Shown one piece after another: positions 39,704 to 49,982 of a DNA stretch of 64,000 nucleotides. Origin of the DNA: a virus; IMG/VR virus record IMGVR_UViG_3300028030_000012, positions 1-64,000 of that record; one strand, written 5' to 3'. Position numbers and translations under genes: made by a program. How positions within the stretch are numbered: the stretch's first letter is position 1; each line of letters begins with the position of its first letter. The notes below the pieces were generated by a model, which was not told where the DNA came from, ran no database searches, and saw nothing but the letters and a program-made list of their open reading frames with translations.

Positions 39704-41996
39704 ATGACTAATACAGTTCTTAACGGATTACAGCTGTACCGTGCCAAATGGTTTTCAGATTTAGTAGATGAGAATATGTTATCAAATGCTTTGATGACAA
39801 AACCTCACGAAGTTTCTACTATACTGTCTTATGTATTTGGTACTTATGAAAGTAGTGTAATCGACTTCCTGACCTCAGGATTAGGAAAAACAGTTACTGT
39901 TGAAAACAGACAGTACGAATGGCCAGTTATGATACAACATGACAAAGCCATTGAAATATTTGATGCTAAGTGGCAAGGTGCGGCTATTACCGATAATCTT
40001 ACACCAGGCATAAACCAAACTCCTATACTTTTGTATTTGAAAGAAAAGTGGTTAACCAATGGGCTGAGCCACGCTGCATAGTAATATGTAGAAAAATAAA
40101 TTTCGTGAATTGCTGGAAACTCTTAAAGATATTTAGACCGTAGAGTAATACTTAAATATATAGAGATGAAAATTAAAAATAGACAATCAGCAGCCGAGCT
40201 AGTAGAAATGAAACCAATTCCTGGATGGGAAGATTCCTATTCTATAACTGAAGATGGAAAAGTTTTTTCAAATAGAAGTAACAAATTTTTATCCCCTAGA
40301 GAATCAATGGATGGGTATAATAGAGTTGCTTTACAAAAAGAAGGTTATAGGAGAGAATATAGAATAGCAAGATTAGTAGCTATTACATATATTCCAAATC
40401 CAGAAAATAAAGAACAAGTAAACCATAAAGATTATAATAGAAAAAACGATTTTATAAATAATCTAAAATGGGTTACCCCAAAAGAAAATACAGACTATTC
40501 CTTTAAAAAAGAAAGTAGGTTTAAAATACCTGAAACTTATAAAGTCTATACTTTTACAAATGTATTTAACAATAATTCATTTACAATAATAGGAATTAAA
40601 AATGTAGCTAAACAATTTGGATGTTCTGCTAAAAACTTTAAAGCACTAATTACAAAATATGCCAATACTGGTATGTACGTAAAACAAGGTTACTTTAAAG
40701 GACTTAGAATTGATTCAGACTACTTGAAGGTTCAGAGACTATCCGAAAGGAGTACACTCTAGTGAGTGGAAGTGCGAAACATCCCTAGTGGATGAAGATA
40801 TAGTCCGATCTCATGTGAGAGCATGAGCAGCTTAAAAAGCGGGTAGGGAATAACGCCCCCTACTGAACATCAACAGAAATGTTGGCCCAGGCGCAATCTT
40901 GGCTTTTGATGAACGTGAGTTTCAGGTAAGAGTTTCAGGCGCCCCTTATCAAGATGGTGATTATTTTGTATACACTGTTTTTGTAGCCGATGGTAGATCG
41001 GAATCTTATATTCCGCCTGAGCTATTGGAAAAAAGTAAAAGGGTAAGCCGTGAAGGCTCTGCTTACGAAGAGTACAGTGATGAGTCAGATATCGTGAATT
41101 ATAATACTCCATTGAAGTTAAGGAATCACCTTACTACAATGAGATTATCTTATGATATTACAGGTTCTGCTTATTCGTCTAAGATGGTAATCGAGATGAA
41201 AGATCCTAAAACAGGAAAATCATCTTATCTATGGTCTGATTATCAGGAGTGGGTGGCCCTACGTCAATGGTATCAAACAATGGATCGTTTCTTAGTTTAT
41301 TCTAAGTATAACGCTAATCCAGACGGTACTACTGATTTAAAAGGTACTAATGGACGTCCTGTATATATTGGCGCTGGTTTGTTACAGCAGATTGCTGCTT
41401 CTAACCGTCAATCCTATACAAAACTGACAGCGGATCTACTTGAGGATTATCTCTTCAATTTGTCTTATAACATCATGGCCAAAGGGGAGCGTAAGTTTGT
41501 AGCTCTTACAGGTGAGATGGGAATGAAAGAATTTGACCGTATACTTAAAGAAAAAGCTTCAGGTTACCAATTAGTTGATACTAAATTTGTATCAGGTTCT
41601 GGGCAAGAGCTTACTTTAGGCGGGCAGTTCACTACTTATAAAATGCTCAATGGCATAGAACTTACATTGAAGCACTTCCCATTGTATGATGATATTGTAT
41701 ATAATCGTAGTTTACACCCAGTTAGTGGCAAGCCTTTAGAATCTTATAGGATGACCTTTGTTGACTTTGGAATGCGTGATGGCGAATCCAATGTGCAGAA
41801 AGTTGTTCGTAAAGATCGTGAGATGGCTATGTGGCATATTGCTGGTTCTGTAGCTCCAGGTACTGGACATGCAAAATCTAAATCAACTCTTCGTGCTAAT
41901 GCTAAAGATGGTTATTCAGTTAACTTCTTAACAGAGCAGGGAATCATGATGAAAGATCCTACAACGAGTGGGGAATTAATCATGGATATTGCCTAG
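39704..41996 (+). CDS. Major capsid protein, interrupted by a group I intron
   Basis: Exons 39704-40052 and 40882-41996 join to 487 codons. Joining reads LKEKW|FGPGAILAFDEREF in frame, so the intron splits the Phe codon. Exon 2 holds VRVSGAPYQDGDYFVY and a long conserved capsid region. The size and these segments match crAss-like HK97-fold capsid proteins. Without splicing, exon 1 would stop after 125 aa. A start at TTG 40899 would make a truncated protein and is not supported. A strong terminator follows. Role: icosahedral shell. Confidence 0.88.
40053..40881 (+). ncRNA. Group I intron in the capsid gene
   Basis: 829 nt. Core elements in order: AATTGCTGGAAACTC (about 40107-40121), AATCAGCAGCC (40185-40195), GGTTCAGAGACTA (40729-40741, P7 5') and GAAGATATAGTCC (40793-40805, P7 3'). 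P1 can be drawn as exon GTGGT paired with intron GCCAC (40067-40071) with a U-G pair at the 5' splice site. The intron ends in G40881. The joined codons restore the capsid frame, which independently supports both sites. Confidence 0.9.
40166..40762 (+). CDS. HNH homing endonuclease in the capsid intron
   Basis: 198 aa (or 184 aa from ATG 40208, which gives a more typical NUMOD4 start, MKPIPGWEDSY). A NUMOD4 domain (IPGWEDSYSITEDGKVFSN) is followed by HNH motif VNHKDYNRKNDFINNLKWVT and a C-terminal modular DNA-binding helix (IKNVAKQFGCSAKNFKALI). It overlaps the intron core at both ends: the P4-P6 strand lies at its start, and the P7 5' strand is read as VQRLSER. Role: mobility of the intron into intronless capsid genes. 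Confidence 0.85.
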   Translation: MKIKNRQSAAELVEMKPIPGWEDSYSITEDGKVFSNRSNKFLSPRESMDGYNRVALQKEGYRREYRIARLVAITYIPNPENKEQVNHKDYNRKNDFINNLKWVTPKENTDYSFKKESRFKIPETYKVYTFTNVFNNNSFTIIGIKNVAKQFGCSAKNFKALITKYANTGMYVKQGYFKGLRIDSDYLKVQRLSERSTL

Positions 41997-42008
41997 TAAT
42001 AATTATTT

Positions 42009-42038
42009 GATCGGGGGCTTCGGCCCCTTGATCTTTTT
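42009..42038 (+). terminator. Terminator after the capsid gene
   Basis: GGGGC-TTCG-GCCCC inside a GATC/GATC outer pairing, followed by TTTTT. It probably sets high capsid expression apart from the downstream genes. Confidence 0.9.
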
Positions 42039-42059
42039 AAAACCTTCTAACTAATAGTT

Positions 42060-42803
42060 ATGGAAGTAAGAATAAAACACCTGCATAAGCAGGACTGGTC
42101 AGGTATAACAAGATATCCAAATTGTTTTGATGCCTTAGGACCATATTTCACAAGGTCGGGTAGAATATATACAGGCCTATCAAAAGAGGATGCTGACCGT
42201 TTAGGTGAGATTTTGAGTTTGGATTTAGCCCCGGGCTCTGCCTATTGGGACACTTTTAGAATTCGAATGGGTTCTGAAGATTTTTATCTAGACACTACTG
42301 ACCCTTTTGATGAATTAAAATATTTGTTCCTTAAGGGGCACAAGCGAGTAGCTGAATCATTGGATTCTATCAAGCCTACCGCTCAATATTATATTAGCAA
42401 TCCACAAGAGGAGGCTAGTAAAAATAATATTCAGAACAGGCTTAAGAGACAAGCGTATAAAGAATTTGATAAAATGAAGTCTGGGGATATTAAGAAATGC
42501 TTACGACTTTATGGCTTTAAATCTGACAGCGTTTCAGATTCTGTAGCTGAAGAAAGGTTAATGACACTGTTAGAACAAAGTCCCGCAAGATTTTTCGATA
42601 AATGGGTAAACAATAAAAATAGGGCTACTGAGTATTTGATTAAAGAAGCGATTTCTAAGAATGTAGTAAGGAAAAATAAAAACATATATTCTTACGGCAC
42701 TACTACTTTAGGGAATACTTTAGAGGCTGCTATAGAGTATATTGATGAAAAAGAAAATTCTGAAATCAAAGCAACTATTATAAACGAAACTATTATTAAG
42801 TAA
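42060..42803 (+). CDS. Virion-associated hypothetical protein
   Basis: 247 aa, not recognised. The N-terminus (IKHLHKQDWSGITRYPNC) and the central DTTDPFDELKYLFLKGHKRV suggest a globular protein, with a helical C-terminal half. It directly follows the capsid gene and is coupled to the connector-like gene (1-nt overlap at 42803), so a head auxiliary or vertex role is plausible. Confidence 0.5.
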   Translation: MEVRIKHLHKQDWSGITRYPNCFDALGPYFTRSGRIYTGLSKEDADRLGEILSLDLAPGSAYWDTFRIRMGSEDFYLDTTDPFDELKYLFLKGHKRVAESLDSIKPTAQYYISNPQEEASKNNIQNRLKRQAYKEFDKMKSGDIKKCLRLYGFKSDSVSDSVAEERLMTLLEQSPARFFDKWVNNKNRATEYLIKEAISKNVVRKNKNIYSYGTTTLGNTLEAAIEYIDEKENSEIKATIINETIIK

Positions 42804-43582
42804 TGACAGTTCTTGAGATGATAAACAGTTTTAATATAGGGGTGGATAAAACTACCTCTTTCCAAACTGTGTCTTTTGAAGAGGAAGAAGTACTTTATTG
42901 GTTGAATGAGGCGCAATTGCAAGTCATCAAGCAAAAGATGTTTGGGAATAATTTTAGGAAAGAGGGTTTTGACACTTTGTATAAAGGCAAGGTCACTAAA
43001 AGATCTGATGACTTAAGTAACCTTATAAGGAATACCGAAAGGTTGAATTATTATCCCACAGGCAATCCTAGTGCTATATATCCTCATTTTAGACCTCACG
43101 AGTATCATCCAAATGTAGCCACTATAAATATAGTAGCTGACAATATGCCGCGATACCTCTTCTACATAGATACCTACTTTAAAGCAGTAGGCCAAGATGG
43201 TCCTATGGAAACAGAAGTTATAGAGCAGAAGGATATTAGAGATTTTGTAGAAACCCCTACTAACAAGCCTTTTTTAAGGAATGGGCTCGTTTATTTAAAG
43301 GGTAATGAGGTTAACATAATACACGACCCTTTTGTAACACCAGAATGGGCATATATTTCTTATGTAATGCAACCTAAGAAATTGGCTTTATTTACTAATC
43401 CTGATGCTTGGATTACTGACTACAGTATAAAATCTCATTGGGATGACGAAGTGGTATCTCAGGGACTTGTAAGTGAGCAAATACATCCAGAAATTGTATC
43501 TTTGGCAGTAAATCTTGCTTTGGAAAATGTTGCAGATCCTCGTTATCAATCACATTCAATAGAGTTAAATAAAAAAGAATAG
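42803..43582 (+). CDS. Connector/ring-like protein A
   Basis: 259 aa. An N-terminal helix with EEEVLYWLNEAQLQVIKQ is followed by a beta-rich middle and FLRNGLVYLKGNEVNIIHDP. The same layout and the YWLNxA motif occur in the next gene, so the two look like paralogues. Position after head genes fits the head-tail connector or ring proteins of short-tailed crAss-like virions. Confidence 0.5.
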   Translation: MTVLEMINSFNIGVDKTTSFQTVSFEEEEVLYWLNEAQLQVIKQKMFGNNFRKEGFDTLYKGKVTKRSDDLSNLIRNTERLNYYPTGNPSAIYPHFRPHEYHPNVATINIVADNMPRYLFYIDTYFKAVGQDGPMETEVIEQKDIRDFVETPTNKPFLRNGLVYLKGNEVNIIHDPFVTPEWAYISYVMQPKKLALFTNPDAWITDYSIKSHWDDEVVSQGLVSEQIHPEIVSLAVNLALENVADPRYQSHSIELNKKE

Positions 43583-43583
43583 T

Positions 43584-44258
43584 ATGAGCCCTAGAGAATT
43601 TCAGGAAGCTTTTGAATATACAGTTAATAAATATGATGAAGTGGGAATTGTTCCTTCTGACACTATATTTTATTGGTTAAATACAGCTATTATTGAATTT
43701 GTAGAAGTAAACTATTCTAATGAGAAGGAGTCTTTTGAAGAGACTCAAAAAGTTACAGATGTTCTTAAAAACTTAGTAGTTGAAGAAAGTTTACAAACAG
43801 CTAACTACACTTTCAGAAATAATAGTCTTATGGCTACTTTACCAGAGGACTATCTACATGCAGTTAATGAAGAAGTTAAGATTCAATACTCTGTTACTGC
43901 AGAAGCTACTGAAGTAAAGAGGGTAGGTGTAACCGACTCTTCATCAGCCTTGCTTGCAAATCAATTAGCAGATCCTTATAGTCCTTATAGGTTACATTAC
44001 AGGAGTGCTAAACCTTTACGTTTGTTTAACAGTGGTAAAGTAATACTAATTACTGATGGTAATTATACTGTACTTGAATACTATTTAAGGTATTTACGGA
44101 ATCCGGCTCTTTTAGTATTATCTAATACATCAGAAGATTATAAAGACCTGCCTAAAAATGTACATAGGGATATAGTTAAAATTGCCGCATCCTTATATTT
44201 AAGAAGTGTGGGAGTGTCGCTAGCCCACCAACCAAAACAACAAGAAAGTAATAAATAA
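43584..44258 (+). CDS. Connector/ring-like protein B (paralogue of A)
   Basis: 224 aa. SPREFQEAFEYTVNKYD, then DTIFYWLNTAIIEFVEVNY parallels protein A (FEEEEVLYWLNEAQLQVIK). Later blocks LPEDYLHAVNEEVKI and LRYLRNPALLVL are beta-strand rich. It starts 1 nt after protein A. Likely part of a hetero-ring in the neck. Confidence 0.5.
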   Translation: MSPREFQEAFEYTVNKYDEVGIVPSDTIFYWLNTAIIEFVEVNYSNEKESFEETQKVTDVLKNLVVEESLQTANYTFRNNSLMATLPEDYLHAVNEEVKIQYSVTAEATEVKRVGVTDSSSALLANQLADPYSPYRLHYRSAKPLRLFNSGKVILITDGNYTVLEYYLRYLRNPALLVLSNTSEDYKDLPKNVHRDIVKIAASLYLRSVGVSLAHQPKQQESNK

Positions 44259-44269
44259 TAAAATATATT

Positions 44270-45346
44270 ATGTTAAAAAGAGTAAATGAAATATTAATCG
44301 GTAAGGATATTGACCGCTTCGCAGGAGAATTTGGCGGCAGTTCTATTAACGAAATACAGCAAAATATTGCTGAAGGTGAGATAGTAGTTTTAACACAGGA
44401 TTTTAAAGGGTATATTAGAGGTACCGATTCTTTTACTACTACCCCTACAATTTATATAGCAGAAGGTTCTGCAGATATGGGGACTGAAACAGCCCCTGAT
44501 GGTACAGAGAGTGCTATGCGTAGACTTATTATATCAGCTCCTATAGACGGGAATTTGGTAAAAACCTACAGTAAAACTTCTTATACTGCAAAAACTGAAA
44601 AGAGTGTTACATTCGGACCTATTACAGATCCTATAGTAGCAGGTACAGAGTATCTTATTAAATTTGTTTATAAAGATATTATAGAGCGTCCAGCCCCTTA
44701 CTCACAGACTTACAGATACACTGCTAAAACTGGGGATACTTCTGTAGAAGTTTTTGACGGATTACGTGCTAGAATACGTAACAATAAAGGGCAGCTTTCT
44801 ATTAAAGGGGGTGCTAGAATTTCTGTTAATGCTAATGGCCAAGCTAATTTTGTAGCTACAGGTAAAGCAATCCCAGAATGTACTTCTAAGGTTAATGATA
44901 TAGATGAGTTAACACAGGTTGATTTTGAAGCTTATCTTAATTATGTAGATAATGACGGTAATTGGACAGCTGTAACTACTGCCCCAACAAAATCTTATGG
45001 CGCTGCTTTTAGAGGGCAAGGTTCTTGGGAAGTTATAAGGGATATTGAAAAACATTCTTTGAGTTATAGAGGAATTGAGAATAGAATATGGTTCCCAGTA
45101 GCTTATCCAGTACAACGTGTACAAAAAAATGGTGAGTATAATACTATTGTAATAGAGCATGATGCTGCATATGTAAGTGCTGACAACCAATATACTAAAC
45201 AAACTTCTCTTACAACTCAAACAGCTTTTGAAAAAGCTTTAGGTGCTCCTACCCTTAATCAAGGTAGTGGTATTGAGGACGACTTGGATGATTGGATGGC
45301 TTCTTTACCAGCTTCTAAATCTGATGATGATTTAGTTTGGTTATAG
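44270..45346 (+). CDS. Virion structural protein, beta-rich
   Basis: 358 aa, not firmly identified. Mostly beta strands (EIVVLTQDFKGYIRGTDSF, TYSKTSYTAKTEKSVTFGP, YLIKFVYKDIIERPAPYSQ). The end is acidic (GIEDDLDDW). It is followed by a strong terminator, like the capsid gene, suggesting abundant expression, as for a tail or decoration protein. The terminator pattern is seen; the role is inference. Confidence 0.5.
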   Translation: MLKRVNEILIGKDIDRFAGEFGGSSINEIQQNIAEGEIVVLTQDFKGYIRGTDSFTTTPTIYIAEGSADMGTETAPDGTESAMRRLIISAPIDGNLVKTYSKTSYTAKTEKSVTFGPITDPIVAGTEYLIKFVYKDIIERPAPYSQTYRYTAKTGDTSVEVFDGLRARIRNNKGQLSIKGGARISVNANGQANFVATGKAIPECTSKVNDIDELTQVDFEAYLNYVDNDGNWTAVTTAPTKSYGAAFRGQGSWEVIRDIEKHSLSYRGIENRIWFPVAYPVQRVQKNGEYNTIVIEHDAAYVSADNQYTKQTSLTTQTAFEKALGAPTLNQGSGIEDDLDDWMASLPASKSDDDLVWL

Positions 45347-45372
45347 AGTAATCAATATAGTACTAATAAGGA

Positions 45373-45404
45373 AGGGCGGTCGAGTTAATCGTCCGCCTTT
45401 TTAT
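45373..45404 (+). terminator. Rho-independent terminator
   Basis: GGCGGtCGA/TCGtCCGCC stem with a 5-nt loop and a TTTTTATTTT tail. Confidence 0.9.
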
Positions 45405-45414
45405 TTTAAAATAT

Positions 45415-48400
45415 ATGAAGGACATACAAGAGATATTAAGAGGGGATAATTCTGTATCTTTAGAGTTTACTAGTAAAGAGTACCAAGGTAATATTACGTT
45501 TAGGGAAAATGCTTTTTGGCTTGATAGGGAAATATACGATACCAGAGGAAAGATGCTGAACGGCACTGCACTTTTTACAGAACTTACTGATACCCCTAAT
45601 TCATTAACAGGAGAGGCCGGGAAATATGTAAGGGTAAATCCAGCAGAAAATGGCTTAGTTTTTGTAACGGGACAAGACCCTACAGTAGCCACTACTTGGG
45701 GGGAAATAGTAGGGGATATTACAACTCAAGTAGACCTAAATACTCTTTTGACGTCCAAAGAAAGTAATCTAGGGGACCCTGTTGCAGATAACATGGTGCT
45801 TAGTTCCCTTGTCAATGGTACAAGATCTTGGGTAGACGCTGCTACTATTAGCGGGGTACCTCAAACTACTGACAGTTTAATAGAAGGGAATTCTAATTTT
45901 TACTTTACAGAGGCTAGGGTAACAAACAATACAGACGTATTGCTAAATACCATGAACCGACATAACCATTCTAATAAACCCCTACTTGATAGCTTAATTA
46001 CTACAGGTACAGGTATTAAGTTTCTTGCGGATGACGGTGTTTATAGAGAAGGTGTAGGTGGCGTGACGGACCATTCTATGTTAGTAAATAGGAATCTGGC
46101 AGACCAACATTCTATTTCTTCTATAACTGATTTACAGCCACTTTTAGACCATATACCTAATACTACAGATAATTTAACAGAAGGGGTAGCTAACCAGTAC
46201 TATACCGATGCTAAAGTAAGTACTAATGGGGATGTATTAGGGAATACTACTGCTAGGCATACTCATTCTAATAAAGCCTTATTGGACAGCCTAATTACTA
46301 CAGGTACAGGTAATAAATACCTATCTGATGATGGTACTTATAATCCTGTAATAGGTGGAGGGGCCGCTACTTGGGGGAGTATAGGGGGTCTCTTATCGGA
46401 TCAGTCTGATTTACAAACAACTTTAGATAGTAAAGAAGCTTCTTTAGGCAATCCTGTTACAACAGGCTTATTTCTAAGTTCTACATCTACTGGTGTACGT
46501 TCTTGGGTAGCTGTAGATGGGGGACAGTTAGAAGAGGATGTTATTATATTAAAGCATACTTACGATTCTTTTGCTTCTATACAAGTACAGATAGATGTTT
46601 TACCTAAGGATATGGCAGGTAAAGAAATTGTTATACTGTTTGCTGATGGGGCCCATGATTGGGGGAATGATATGCTAAATCTTATGGGGTTTCATAATGG
46701 CCGTATAAGGTTAGAGGCTGCTACAATGATTGCTGCAGCAGGTACTAATCAAAATGCTACATGGAATTTAAATGGTACAGGTTATTTAAAAGCTGACAAT
46801 GTATATGGTAATATAAGTATAGCTGGTATAAAAGTGACTCCTACAATAGGTAATGTAGTTTTTCAAATATCTGGCAATGCCAAAGTAACTACTACTTTAA
46901 TGTATTGGGACGCTCACTTATGTAACTATGAAACAAGTGTATTTTACTCAGCAGGTGTAGATATTTCTTCTTATAAGGATACTTTTACAGGGTCTCTTTC
47001 ATACATTACTAATTTTGTAAAATTTGTTAGAGGTGTAGAAGAAGTACAAGGGGGACATATAGCCATTTTTGAAGCTTCTATGAATACAAGGGTATTCACA
47101 AATGCAGCTAATGGCGTAGGGACAGCCTCTTTTAACTCTTCAGAAGGTGTGTTTACAAATAAAGTAGTTGGAGATGCTGTAGATTTAAGTGCGGCAGTAG
47201 AAGGCGAAGAGAATATAAACCTACTTCAGTATACGGCATTAGGGAATCATTCGCATTCGCCAGGAAATGGACAAGTATCTACAGACGGGTATTTCATATA
47301 TTTCAATTTGTTTAATGCATCTGGGAGCTATATTAAGCGCATACTATTAACGATTGAGGTTGGGGATACTGTTGCGATGACTGAAAAAACTAGTGGCGGG
47401 GGCGACAAATATTTTATTTATGTTGTAAAATCCGTATCAATTAGTGGGTCTGTTTGTACTATTGAAAGAGAAACAAGTGCAACTGGGGGTTTAGATTTTG
47501 ATTCAGGGGATAATATAGAGATTGAACTTTTTACTGTAAAAGGTACAGGTACAGGCTCTAATGTAGCCTCTGTATCTTATCCTTATATAGGTACTGTAAC
47601 AGATACTAGTATAGAAATTACCCCTTCTTTTAATAGAAATGGTATTATTTATTGGGGGGCTTATTTAAGTACTTCTAGCGTGCCTTTAAAGTCTGAAATA
47701 GAAGCTGGTACTAATGCAGAAGTGTTTGGCAATACGACTGTTACAGGAGGAGGTTCTAATAGTATTGTTATTACAGGCCTTTCTGCAGAAACTGATTATA
47801 CTAATTACATATTTGGTAGAGATGGTTGGAAGAATGATAGTGAGGTAAGAAGTACTTCTGCTACCACTTCTATGGCAGTTGATAATTTACCTACAGCGAC
47901 TAATGTTACTATTGCAGGTACAGAAACAGAAGGGGAGACCCTTACAGGAACCTACACTTATACGGATGCCGATGGGGATGCTGAAAGTGGTTCTACTTAT
48001 GCATGGTATAGGGCTGATGATGCTTCAGGTACTAATTTAGCAGCTATCAGTGGAGCTACTTCCCAAACTTATACGCTTATAGCAGCAGATGTAAGTAAGT
48101 TCATTATGTACGGTGTAACGCCTGCAAATGCTAATGGTACTGGTATAGAAGGCACTAGTGCGTATACGGGGGCAATAGCAGCAGCTGCAAGTGCAATGGT
48201 TGCTCCTACACTTACTTTAGGTACAGTTACAGATCATACAATTCCTATTTCTTGGAATGACCCTAATAGTGGGGCAGACACAGGACTTGTTATTGAAGTA
48301 AAGGAGAGTTCAGAGGCTACTTGGGATAAAATGTTCATTGCTAGTAGGGGTATTTCAGACTATACTATCAAAGGTATTTGGGAATCTGGTATAGGGGCTG

Positions 48401-49980
48401 ATTTACTTGTACCGGGAACCAATTACGATATTAGGGCTTATTTCAGGGGTAACGGTATGCTTGGAGATAGTGACTACACAACAATTAGTAATACCACAAC
48501 AACCGGCTCACTTCCCGGGCAAGATACAATGGGGACTGCTACGGTTGAAGATATAAGGCCTCGTGGTTTTAGGATTAGTTTTGGACATGTGAATAATGCG
48601 ACTAATCTTAGGGTTGAGTATAGAGTATCAGGCACAACAGATTGGGTTCATTATAAACACGGTGTTAAAGTAAACGACAGTATCTATGTTACAGGGCTTA
48701 CTCCAAACACTGATTATGAAGCAAGGGTTAAAGCAGTGACAAATGGAGGTAGGCAGTTTACTGTATGGAGTAATACAGTCACAGTTACTACCTTGGCAGT
48801 TTCAGGCGATATGCTTATGACTATTAGTGTAACTACAGATGGGGATAGTTTTACTCTCCCTTTCAATGGTACAAATGATATAAATATAGATTGGGGGGAC
48901 GGTAACAGTGATGCTAGCATTACAGTTTCAAATCCTACTCATACTTATGCAACCGCAGGAACTTATCTCGTGAAGGTAGGGGGTACAGCTACTTCGTTTA
49001 GTTTCTTATCTACCAATACCAGTGCTTCAATGGTAATAGGCATTGACCAAATGGGTATTATCTCTTATTCTAATATAGTAGGGTTATTGTCAAATTGTCC
49101 TAATGTGGAGTACTTGTATATGCAAGATATAAATCTTACAAATATTACAACTTTAGAAAGTTTGGTGAACAATGCTCCTAATCTTTATACTATAGACGCT
49201 AGAAATCTTAATTTTACAAGCATTACATCAATGCGAACCATGCTTTATCGAACTAAAGCTTATTTGTATAATGAAGGATGGTCGAATACTAATAATATTA
49301 CAGACTTTTATAGATTTGCTTACCAGTCTACTTCAAGGGAAATACCTGTAGAAAATATTGATTTTTCTGGTGCTACTAATTTGCAATATACTTTCTTAGG
49401 TATAAAATCAGAATATTTAGATACTCTTAATATGAATGTGGGTACTGCTACAACTATGTACGGAATGTTCAATGATAATAAAATATTATCACTATTTACC
49501 AGAAATTGGGTTACTGCAAGTCCTAATATGGAAATATTTGCGAGAAGGTCTGATTTCAAATGTTGGATTAACCCTAATGCATTCTGGGGGAATGGCGGTA
49601 TAGCAAGTCATTCTAGAGCATTTGAGGATGCCTTAGAGATATCAAACTATTCCGATATACCTAATAATTGGAAAAATATAGCACTTACTGCACCTGCTTT
49701 AAATGCGCCTACAATGGGCTCTACCACAGCAGATTTGACATGGTCAGATCCTAACCCTGATTCAGGGGCAGGTAATGAAAACGAGGAGAACGTTATTGTA
49801 CTTTATAGAACAGCAGGAGGAGGTTCTTGGACAACAGTATCTCTTGCAGCAGATACTGTTAGTTATCAGATAACAGGGCTTAGTGCTAGTACAAATTATG
49901 ACTTTGCGATAAGAGTAACTAATGCAACGTCAGAAAACTCTCCAGAAAGTAATATACAAACAGCATCTACAACAGCATAA
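45415..49980 (+). CDS. Large modular tail fibre 1
   Basis: 1521 aa. An N-terminal anchor (SLEFTSKEYQGNITF, residues about 14-28) is shared with the S74 fibre. Two copies of the fibre module TTDxLxEG...RHxHSNKxLLDSLITTGTG lie at about 150-210 and 249-310. Further on come FN3-like domains (about 720-800, 925-1130, 1425-1521), an Ig-like DADGD domain (about 820-910), a PKD domain with NIDWGDGNSD (about 1150-1190), and a BspA/DUF285-like leucine-rich stretch to about 1420. Role: host surface recognition. The domain set resembles Bacteroidota surface proteins and probably binds glycans or host proteins. Confidence 0.75.
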   Translation: MKDIQEILRGDNSVSLEFTSKEYQGNITFRENAFWLDREIYDTRGKMLNGTALFTELTDTPNSLTGEAGKYVRVNPAENGLVFVTGQDPTVATTWGEIVGDITTQVDLNTLLTSKESNLGDPVADNMVLSSLVNGTRSWVDAATISGVPQTTDSLIEGNSNFYFTEARVTNNTDVLLNTMNRHNHSNKPLLDSLITTGTGIKFLADDGVYREGVGGVTDHSMLVNRNLADQHSISSITDLQPLLDHIPNTTDNLTEGVANQYYTDAKVSTNGDVLGNTTARHTHSNKALLDSLITTGTGNKYLSDDGTYNPVIGGGAATWGSIGGLLSDQSDLQTTLDSKEASLGNPVTTGLFLSSTSTGVRSWVAVDGGQLEEDVIILKHTYDSFASIQVQIDVLPKDMAGKEIVILFADGAHDWGNDMLNLMGFHNGRIRLEAATMIAAAGTNQNATWNLNGTGYLKADNVYGNISIAGIKVTPTIGNVVFQISGNAKVTTTLMYWDAHLCNYETSVFYSAGVDISSYKDTFTGSLSYITNFVKFVRGVEEVQGGHIAIFEASMNTRVFTNAANGVGTASFNSSEGVFTNKVVGDAVDLSAAVEGEENINLLQYTALGNHSHSPGNGQVSTDGYFIYFNLFNASGSYIKRILLTIEVGDTVAMTEKTSGGGDKYFIYVVKSVSISGSVCTIERETSATGGLDFDSGDNIEIELFTVKGTGTGSNVASVSYPYIGTVTDTSIEITPSFNRNGIIYWGAYLSTSSVPLKSEIEAGTNAEVFGNTTVTGGGSNSIVITGLSAETDYTNYIFGRDGWKNDSEVRSTSATTSMAVDNLPTATNVTIAGTETEGETLTGTYTYTDADGDAESGSTYAWYRADDASGTNLAAISGATSQTYTLIAADVSKFIMYGVTPANANGTGIEGTSAYTGAIAAAASAMVAPTLTLGTVTDHTIPISWNDPNSGADTGLVIEVKESSEATWDKMFIASRGISDYTIKGIWESGIGADLLVPGTNYDIRAYFRGNGMLGDSDYTTISNTTTTGSLPGQDTMGTATVEDIRPRGFRISFGHVNNATNLRVEYRVSGTTDWVHYKHGVKVNDSIYVTGLTPNTDYEARVKAVTNGGRQFTVWSNTVTVTTLAVSGDMLMTISVTTDGDSFTLPFNGTNDINIDWGDGNSDASITVSNPTHTYATAGTYLVKVGGTATSFSFLSTNTSASMVIGIDQMGIISYSNIVGLLSNCPNVEYLYMQDINLTNITTLESLVNNAPNLYTIDARNLNFTSITSMRTMLYRTKAYLYNEGWSNTNNITDFYRFAYQSTSREIPVENIDFSGATNLQYTFLGIKSEYLDTLNMNVGTATTMYGMFNDNKILSLFTRNWVTASPNMEIFARRSDFKCWINPNAFWGNGGIASHSRAFEDALEISNYSDIPNNWKNIALTAPALNAPTMGSTTADLTWSDPNPDSGAGNENEENVIVLYRTAGGGSWTTVSLAADTVSYQITGLSASTNYDFAIRVTNATSENSPESNIQTASTTA

Positions 49981-49982
49981 TT

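Noticed and set aside
39704-40081. Stand-alone 125-aa capsid fragment gene, with a second gene from 40899
   Set aside because: Group I intron core and exact frame restoration across 40052/40882 show these are exons of one gene. The apparent 40899 start is a TTG inside the conserved GPGAILAFD strand.
45363-45692. 109-aa minus-strand ORF at the start of fibre 1
   Set aside because: It would cross the terminator and run antisense to a clearly coding fibre N-terminus.
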